From positions 1 to 10,528 of the forward strand of contig JALULO010000129.1 in the NCBI GenBank assembly GCA_027056215.1: DNA of 10,528 nucleotides, in the 5' to 3' direction. The stretch comes from Campylobacterales bacterium. Lineage in GTDB: Bacteria; Campylobacterota; Campylobacteria; Campylobacterales; QNZT01. Both the position numbers and the translations under genes were made by a program. Under the pieces are notes generated by a model that had not been told where the DNA came from, searched no databases, and saw only the letters and a list, made by a program, of their open reading frames with translations. The number at the start of each line of letters is the position of its first letter. Positions within the stretch are counted from its first letter, which is position 1. Shown piece after piece: positions 5,662-10,528 of this stretch.

Positions 5662-6630
5662 ATGAAAAACTTTATTAAAGGTTTGATTGTTGCGTCATTA
5701 GTTGTGACAGGATTAATGGCAAAAGAGACTAAAACAGTTGAGGCTACTCAAGGTGTACAGGATGTGCAAGTAATTGTTGCAGATAATAAAGATGGAAAAA
5801 TTACACCTGCATCGATTGAAAAAGTATTTGAGAAAAAAGGTTTTTATATCACTGCTAACAATAATATGAATAGCCCATTCACAAAAAGATACAAAAAAAC
5901 AGGTTATGATGTTTTTAATTTATATGTTGTACATAAACCGAATCTGGCATTGGCATTGATTAAAAAATATCCGCAAATGGCTTTATTTACACCACTTAGT
6001 ATGTCAATCTATACTAAAAAAGGTGATAAAACTATTTCGGTTTCTTCTATGACACTTCATGGAATATCAAAAATCACTAAAGTCCCTGAAGATGATAAAG
6101 ATTTGATTAAATTAAGTGAAGAAGTAAAAGCTGCTTTAAAAGAAGCTTTACCAAATGGAAAGTTTGAAAAACTCACATATAAAATAGCAAAGCCAGATGC
6201 GCCATTGGTTGCTACATTTAAAATGGAAATGGATTCAAAACCTGCTGAGTTAGATGACGACAAAGAAGATCTACAAGCTGAAATAGAGGGTGAACTTGAA
6301 TCACAAGGATTTGTTGTAGCTGGTTTTAATACACTTGCTGAAGATTTTAAAGAAAAAGGCTATGATGCTTATGATTTCTTTGACGTTTATTCTATCTGTA
6401 AAATTGCAGTAGCATATACAGTTTCTAAAACACATCCAAATATGGGTGCTTATGCTCCATGTTCATTTTATATGTATAAGAAAAAAGGTGATAAAACTGT
6501 TCATATGGGATGGGCATCTGTTGTAAATTGGATTAGTTCACTTGATATTAAAGATAAAGAATCAAAAGACGCATTGTTAAATGCGCAAAAGAAATTTGAG
6601 GATATTATTAAAGAAGCCACTGAAGACTAA
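5662..6630 (+). CDS. Exported protein with two DUF302-like domains
   Basis: A 322-residue protein with a Sec signal peptide (MKNFIKGLIVASLVVTGLMA, cleavage likely after residue 20), so periplasmic. The mature part holds two related domains of DUF302 type, a small alpha/beta family of unknown function, at about 48-170 and 203-320. Over D83-S113 and D238-S268 they align without gaps, with shared Pro/Met/Pro anchors (P104/P259, M106/M261, P111/P266). The second copy has the family-like APCS motif and two cysteines, C246 and C267, the only ones in the protein. At those places the first copy has H91 and L112, so it looks like a degenerate structural copy. The ATG has an AAGGA site at 5652-5656. 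It is followed at 26 bases by a larger homologue, so the two probably act together. No enzyme activity can be read from the sequence. Confidence 0.75.
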   Translation: MKNFIKGLIVASLVVTGLMAKETKTVEATQGVQDVQVIVADNKDGKITPASIEKVFEKKGFYITANNNMNSPFTKRYKKTGYDVFNLYVVHKPNLALALIKKYPQMALFTPLSMSIYTKKGDKTISVSSMTLHGISKITKVPEDDKDLIKLSEEVKAALKEALPNGKFEKLTYKIAKPDAPLVATFKMEMDSKPAELDDDKEDLQAEIEGELESQGFVVAGFNTLAEDFKEKGYDAYDFFDVYSICKIAVAYTVSKTHPNMGAYAPCSFYMYKKKGDKTVHMGWASVVNWISSLDIKDKESKDALLNAQKKFEDIIKEATED

Positions 6631-6656
6631 CCATTATAATTTAATTAGGATAATAT

Positions 6657-8555
6657 ATGAAATTATTACTAAATATAATTTTGCTTGTTGCATTTGCAAC
6701 AAGCGGATATGCAAAAACGGATGAACACGTAAAGATATTTACTCCCTCAAAGAATGACATTTTAGCTGTAGAATATACAGTTGATGGAAAAATTGAAAAA
6801 GAATTTAATGATTTCACTAAAAATGATTTAAAAAAAATCGGGTTTTTCCTGAATGATCCTCACCATCGTGTAAATGATTTATATGAAAAAACCTATGGCT
6901 ATACAGCACTCGATGTTATTGCTTTTTCATCTATTGTTGATGAAGCAAATATAAGACCTCTTTTTAACATTGATCCAAGGTTGGCAGGGTTTAGTCCCTT
7001 TAATTTGTTGATATATAAAAGACTCAATGAAAATCAAACACATATCGCTCATCTTACGCCAGAAGCAATTTTAGATATTTTGGAAATAGATGATCCTGTA
7101 GTGCGTAAAAAAGTAATAGATTCATTTCCTCCTCTTGATAAAGCAATTGAAGCAAAATTTCATGGTAAAAAAAGTTTCATAAAGCTACATGGGTATGCAA
7201 AAGATGCGATGATGAATTTTGAAATTCCTTTTGAAGAACCTGATGATATAGATGACTTTCTTGAAGATTTTCAAGAAAAATTTGAATCGGCTTTTGTCGA
7301 AAAAAAATATATCATAGCAGGCTTCTATAATTTTAAAGAGAGTTTTAACAGTGATGAAGATGATTTACCAGGTTTTGTATCATTTTGGTCATATGCATTA
7401 TGCCACTTAACCTTTTCATATAATGTATTTGATACAGATAAAGGAAGACCCGAAGCTGGTATATTTGCACCATGTTCTATGTATGTGTATGTCAAAGAAG
7501 GTGAAAATAAAATCGTGATTGGTATGCCACGGTTACATGACTGGAGTGCGGCATTAGGTTTTACGGATCCGAAAAAAATGGAATTAGTAAATCAACTTGA
7601 TACTGAAATACCTGAAATAATTAAAAGTCTTGGTGGTATAGAAGTGCCAAATGGTAATCCTCTAAAAAGATCTGCTCTCAAAGATAACGGTGTAAAAGAA
7701 AAGATATCTAAAAAGACAGAAAAAAATGAAATTTTAATAAGCGATACAAAAAACAAAAGTCTACATACTGTTAAACCAAGAGAAGTTAAAGAAGCATCAA
7801 CAGCCGGATACATGAGTTTACCAGCTTATCTTATAGGTAAATATGCAAAAGTTGAACAAGTTTATAGTGATTTAAAACATGCCGGTTTTGAAATACTTGC
7901 AACAACGCCACTTGACAAAAAGCATGATTTGACAGTTATCACATATACCTCTAAAACACTTAAAGATATGGCTACTAAAAAAAATCGTGGGTTTATTGCT
8001 GTCATGAAAGTACTTGTTGATAATATCAATCATCAGATCAGCATCATGAATCCATTATATTTTGCTAAAGCATATATGCAAAATGATTTTGATGAAAAAC
8101 AAGCGATAAAGGTATTGGATAAACTGAACCATACTTTTGGTTCTTTACATGATAGTAAAGATCATATGACGCCTGATAAATTAGCATCATTTCGTTATTT
8201 GAAAAGTTTACCTGATTATAATGATATGGAAATAGTAGGTAGAGGTGAGGATAATGTTTTATTACAAAAAGCGAAAAAAAGTGGAAAGGTACTATTTTCA
8301 TTAGCTTTAGAAAATAAGAGTTATGTCTTGGGCATTAAGTTATCAAGAAAGACATCGAGATTTCCTAAAAAAATAGGTTTACAAAATGCTGAGATCTTAC
8401 CATATCTGATCTTGATTGAAAACAACAAAGCGAAAATTTTAAAACCTGAATATAATGTTCCACTATTCTATCCTCAAATGAGTATAGATGATTTTATGAG
8501 GATATCATTAGTTCCAGGTGCTATTCATAAAGAGAGTGAGAAAATCTTTAAATAA
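6657..8555 (+). CDS. Large exported protein: two DUF302-like domains plus an unrecognised C-terminal domain
   Basis: A 632-residue protein with a Sec signal peptide (cleavage likely after GYA, residue 19). Residues about 50-170 and 200-327 repeat the two-domain layout of the preceding gene product. The second domain again holds the only two cysteines, C249 (ALCHLTFSY) and C273 (FAPCSMYVY), and HDWSAAL near 294-300 matches VNWISSL in the neighbour. The first domain has FSPFNLLIY, with Phe where the cysteine would be. A Lys-rich linker (about 334-382) leads to a roughly 250-residue region with KVEQVYSDLKHAGFEIL, ISIMNPLYFAKAYM, VLDKLNHTFGSL, KSGKVLFSLAL and FPKKIGLQNAEILPY; I do not recognise it with certainty, though its start resembles another DUF302-like unit. 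A TATAAT at 6635-6640 might add an internal promoter. AGGA at 6647-6650 serves the ATG. A role in sulfur oxidation is inferred from position only. Confidence 0.7.
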   Translation: MKLLLNIILLVAFATSGYAKTDEHVKIFTPSKNDILAVEYTVDGKIEKEFNDFTKNDLKKIGFFLNDPHHRVNDLYEKTYGYTALDVIAFSSIVDEANIRPLFNIDPRLAGFSPFNLLIYKRLNENQTHIAHLTPEAILDILEIDDPVVRKKVIDSFPPLDKAIEAKFHGKKSFIKLHGYAKDAMMNFEIPFEEPDDIDDFLEDFQEKFESAFVEKKYIIAGFYNFKESFNSDEDDLPGFVSFWSYALCHLTFSYNVFDTDKGRPEAGIFAPCSMYVYVKEGENKIVIGMPRLHDWSAALGFTDPKKMELVNQLDTEIPEIIKSLGGIEVPNGNPLKRSALKDNGVKEKISKKTEKNEILISDTKNKSLHTVKPREVKEASTAGYMSLPAYLIGKYAKVEQVYSDLKHAGFEILATTPLDKKHDLTVITYTSKTLKDMATKKNRGFIAVMKVLVDNINHQISIMNPLYFAKAYMQNDFDEKQAIKVLDKLNHTFGSLHDSKDHMTPDKLASFRYLKSLPDYNDMEIVGRGEDNVLLQKAKKSGKVLFSLALENKSYVLGIKLSRKTSRFPKKIGLQNAEILPYLILIENNKAKILKPEYNVPLFYPQMSIDDFMRISLVPGAIHKESEKIFK

Positions 8556-8573
8556 GTCAAAGACTTCTCTAGC

Positions 8574-8604
8574 AATACATGCTTATTCTACATGAGTATG
8601 TATT
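8574..8604. terminator. Shared hairpin between convergent genes
   Basis: A 13-bp stem (8574-8586 with 8592-8604, two G-U pairs in the plus-strand RNA) with a 5-nt loop lies 19 bases after the stop of the large DUF302-type gene and covers the last codons of the minus-strand gene. It could terminate the sox operon transcript. For the opposite gene the stem overlaps the stop codon, so it is less likely to be that gene's main terminator. No strong T-run follows on either side. Confidence 0.4.
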
Positions 8605-10304
8605 GTATGTTTGTGGTGTGATAAATGTCTAAATTTATGTTTGAAATAATCATCAATATCCTGATATATATCTCCATTTTTATCAAGTAAATAGAGTTGC
8701 TTTTGTGTTAAATCTCTCGTGCTGTGTAGTCCCATAACAGCTAATAGGGTTCGGATATTTTGTAGTAGATTTTTATGATAATTTTCTACCATATGGGCAT
8801 ATTTATGTACAATATAGCCTTTACGTTTTTTGACATCTTGGGTTGCAAGACCAACTGGGCACTGATGCTTGCCAATACCGGCACAAACTTTTGCACGTAT
8901 ACATCCTGCACTGAGCATAAATCCACGTCCTATGGCTACCATATCAGCACCTAGCGCTAAAAGTATGACAACATTATCAGGTGTTAATACTTTACCACTT
9001 GCAATCAGTTTTAAGTCATCTCGAATGCCATATGTTCTTAATAGATCATCAGCTATATACAATGCATCTTTGATACCTAAACCTACACGCTCCATAAGTT
9101 CAAGGGGAGCAGTAGCGCTACCTCCCTCACCACCATCAATAGTAATAAAATCAGGTATAGACATATCCTGAGACAATCTAAACTTCAAGACTTTTACGAT
9201 TGCTTCAAAATCTTTTTTATCAGAGATAACTATTTTAAAACCGACAGGTTTTTCAGATGTGTTTTGTAGTGTCCCGATGAAGTCAAATAACTCTTCTATA
9301 CTGTTTGCATAAGGAAAACGATTAGGTGAATAAAGATCCTGATGTGGTGTTACACTACGAAAATATGCAATAGCGTCAGTGACTTTAGATTTAGTCAATT
9401 TACCACCTGTCTGTTTTGCTCCTTGCGCCAGTTTTATTTCAGTCATATCACAAAAACGCATTGCTTTTTGATAACGATCCCTATCAAACGTACCGTTTTG
9501 ATTTCGTACACCATAAAGACCAGAACCTATTTGCAAAATAAGATTTGCTACATCAGTGGGTTTTTCTTTTGGAAAAGTATCTAATGGCGCATCCCAGTTG
9601 ATACGATAAAAACACATCTTAGTACGGTCAAACATATATGTATCTATACAGTTTTTATCTAGTGCAATATGTTTTAAGAGTGCAATTGCAAAAGAGGTAT
9701 TAAATGTTAGACGTAATATTTTAAAAATTTTTATTTGCCAAGATGTCAATGTAACGATATCCATATAGCTATCATCATAAGAGCGATGCGTTACCAAAAA
9801 ATTTGATGTTAAACCGCCTTCTCCCGTGTTTATAGGAAATCTCCCTCTATATGCACCGATTGTAAATGCTTGTGTTCCTTCTGGAGAAATGGCACCGTCA
9901 CTCATAGCACTTCTGCTTATGATAGACTTAGCATGAAAAGGGTACTTCCTTTTTTGACCAAATGTTACTGAAAATATACTAGATACTTCATGATCATTTA
10001 GTGGTGCGAAGGCATGTTTTAACATAAACATAGGTGGTTTTTGTGGTTCACTCGGAGAAAAAGAGATAAAATTCTTTTTATCACGAGCTGCTTTGTAAAC
10101 CCATTCTATTTTATCGCGTGATTCAAAGATATCTTCATTGCCAAAATATTGACGAAAAGGCTCTCTGACTGCTTCAAGAAAATAACGTGCTCGACCAATA
10201 ATGGGATAATTTACTAACAGTGTATGCTCTCTTTGAACAAAACGATCATAAAAATACCATAATATTACAAGTATAACAAGAAGGAGGAAAAACAAAGTAA
10301 TCAT
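8583..10304 (-). CDS. Membrane-anchored FMN-binding glutamate-synthase-like protein
   Basis: A 573-residue protein of the stand-alone FMN-binding glutamate synthase domain family. It has an N-terminal membrane segment (about 2-19) and lacks the glutamine amidotransferase domain, so it is not a complete GltB. Family motifs are in order: NTGEGGL (159-165), LILQIGSGLYGVR (255-267), EIKLAQGAKQTGG (289-301), KPVGFKI (352-358), IDGGEGGSATAPLE (389-402), LIASGKV (433-439), ALGADMVAIGRG (450-461), and a cysteine set C468-X5-C474-X7-C482 in the region that binds the 3Fe-4S cluster in glutamate synthase, followed by PVGLATQ. The true substrate of these proteins is unsettled; oxidoreductase is the safe description. 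It converges on the sox operon and shares no obvious role with it. No clear ribosome-binding site precedes the ATG, but no other in-frame ATG keeps the membrane segment. Confidence 0.85.
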   Translation of the reverse strand: MITLFFLLLVILVILWYFYDRFVQREHTLLVNYPIIGRARYFLEAVREPFRQYFGNEDIFESRDKIEWVYKAARDKKNFISFSPSEPQKPPMFMLKHAFAPLNDHEVSSIFSVTFGQKRKYPFHAKSIISRSAMSDGAISPEGTQAFTIGAYRGRFPINTGEGGLTSNFLVTHRSYDDSYMDIVTLTSWQIKIFKILRLTFNTSFAIALLKHIALDKNCIDTYMFDRTKMCFYRINWDAPLDTFPKEKPTDVANLILQIGSGLYGVRNQNGTFDRDRYQKAMRFCDMTEIKLAQGAKQTGGKLTKSKVTDAIAYFRSVTPHQDLYSPNRFPYANSIEELFDFIGTLQNTSEKPVGFKIVISDKKDFEAIVKVLKFRLSQDMSIPDFITIDGGEGGSATAPLELMERVGLGIKDALYIADDLLRTYGIRDDLKLIASGKVLTPDNVVILLALGADMVAIGRGFMLSAGCIRAKVCAGIGKHQCPVGLATQDVKKRKGYIVHKYAHMVENYHKNLLQNIRTLLAVMGLHSTRDLTQKQLYLLDKNGDIYQDIDDYFKHKFRHLSHHKHTIHTHVE

Positions 10305-10404
10305 AGTTGTGGAATAGCCTTTTATTGGTAAATCGACAAAAAATGATTATTGTTGAGATATCTATAAAAGTAATTCTTCTCATGAATGTACACGCTTTGT
10401 TGAT

Positions 10405-10422
10405 AATTTACTCAAGTAAATT
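10405..10422. repeat. AT-rich inverted repeat upstream of the glutamate-synthase-like gene
   Basis: AATTTACT (10405-10412) and AGTAAATT (10415-10422) are perfect 8-bp arms with a 2-base spacer, about 100 bases upstream of the minus-strand start codon. The very short spacer fits a dimer-binding operator better than an RNA hairpin, although TTTT continues after it on the plus strand. The rest of 10305-10528 shows no gene. Confidence 0.35.
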
Positions 10423-10528
10423 TTTATGATATGAGCCTATAAATTCATAAGAAGCAGTTTTATGCAAACTTTTATGAATATTAGTTTAAAATAATATATT
10501 ATTATCAATCACTCAGTATAGCAAGTAA

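Noticed and set aside
8869..9171. 100-residue plus-strand open frame opposite the glutamate-synthase-like gene
   Set aside because: It is antisense to well-conserved motifs of the real gene, and its composition shows no protein-like features.
10480..10515. Fur-like box in the AT-rich right end
   Set aside because: Only a loose ATTATTATC-type match in DNA of strong AT bias; no iron-related gene is visible.
1..10528. CRISPR array, insertion sequence, tRNA or rRNA
   Set aside because: No regularly spaced repeats, transposase, terminal inverted repeats, or tRNA/rRNA-like segments were seen on either strand.

Overview
The window looks like a low-GC chromosome fragment of a sulfur-oxidising Campylobacterota bacterium (Sulfurimonas/Sulfurovum-like). 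The main evidence is a soxC-soxD-soxY-soxZ block standing apart from soxXAB, as is typical of that group. A DUF3373 outer-membrane protein of a type common in Campylobacterota lies at the left edge, and codon use is A/T-rich throughout. This assignment is from recognition by eye, not from a search.

Layout: (1) 1-915 is the 3' part of a DUF3373 beta-barrel protein, followed by a hairpin at 921-951. (2) 987-1477 is a two-gene overlapping cassette that looks like a type II toxin-antitoxin pair with a RelE/ParE-like toxin. (3) 1478-1770 is an AT-rich intergenic region with a candidate promoter, a short palindrome and two tandem 16-bp repeats just ahead of soxC. (4) 1771-8555 is a same-strand run of seven genes: soxC (Tat-exported molybdoenzyme), soxD (diheme cytochrome c, overlapping soxC by 20 bp), soxY (carrier with C-terminal GGCEG), soxZ, a MOSC-domain protein, and two adjacent exported proteins built from DUF302-like repeats. 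Hairpins lie between soxD and soxY and between soxZ and the MOSC gene. (5) 8583-10304 on the minus strand is a membrane-anchored FMN-binding glutamate-synthase-like protein, convergent with the operon. (6) 10305-10528 is non-coding, with one AT-rich inverted repeat.

How the genes work together: in the Sox pathway a sulfur substrate is attached to the C-terminal cysteine of SoxY in the SoxYZ complex. SoxCD oxidises the bound sulfane sulfur, sending electrons to SoxD hemes and on to the respiratory chain. SoxC and SoxY carry twin-arginine signals, SoxD has a Sec signal, and SoxZ, which has none, would be exported with SoxY. The MOSC protein and the two DUF302-type proteins sit downstream on the same strand and are the least explained part. 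In both DUF302-type proteins the only two cysteines lie in the second repeat at matching positions, while the first repeat has lost them. This suggests an accessory periplasmic pair with thiol, sulfur or metal chemistry linked to SoxCD/SoxYZ, but the function is unproven.
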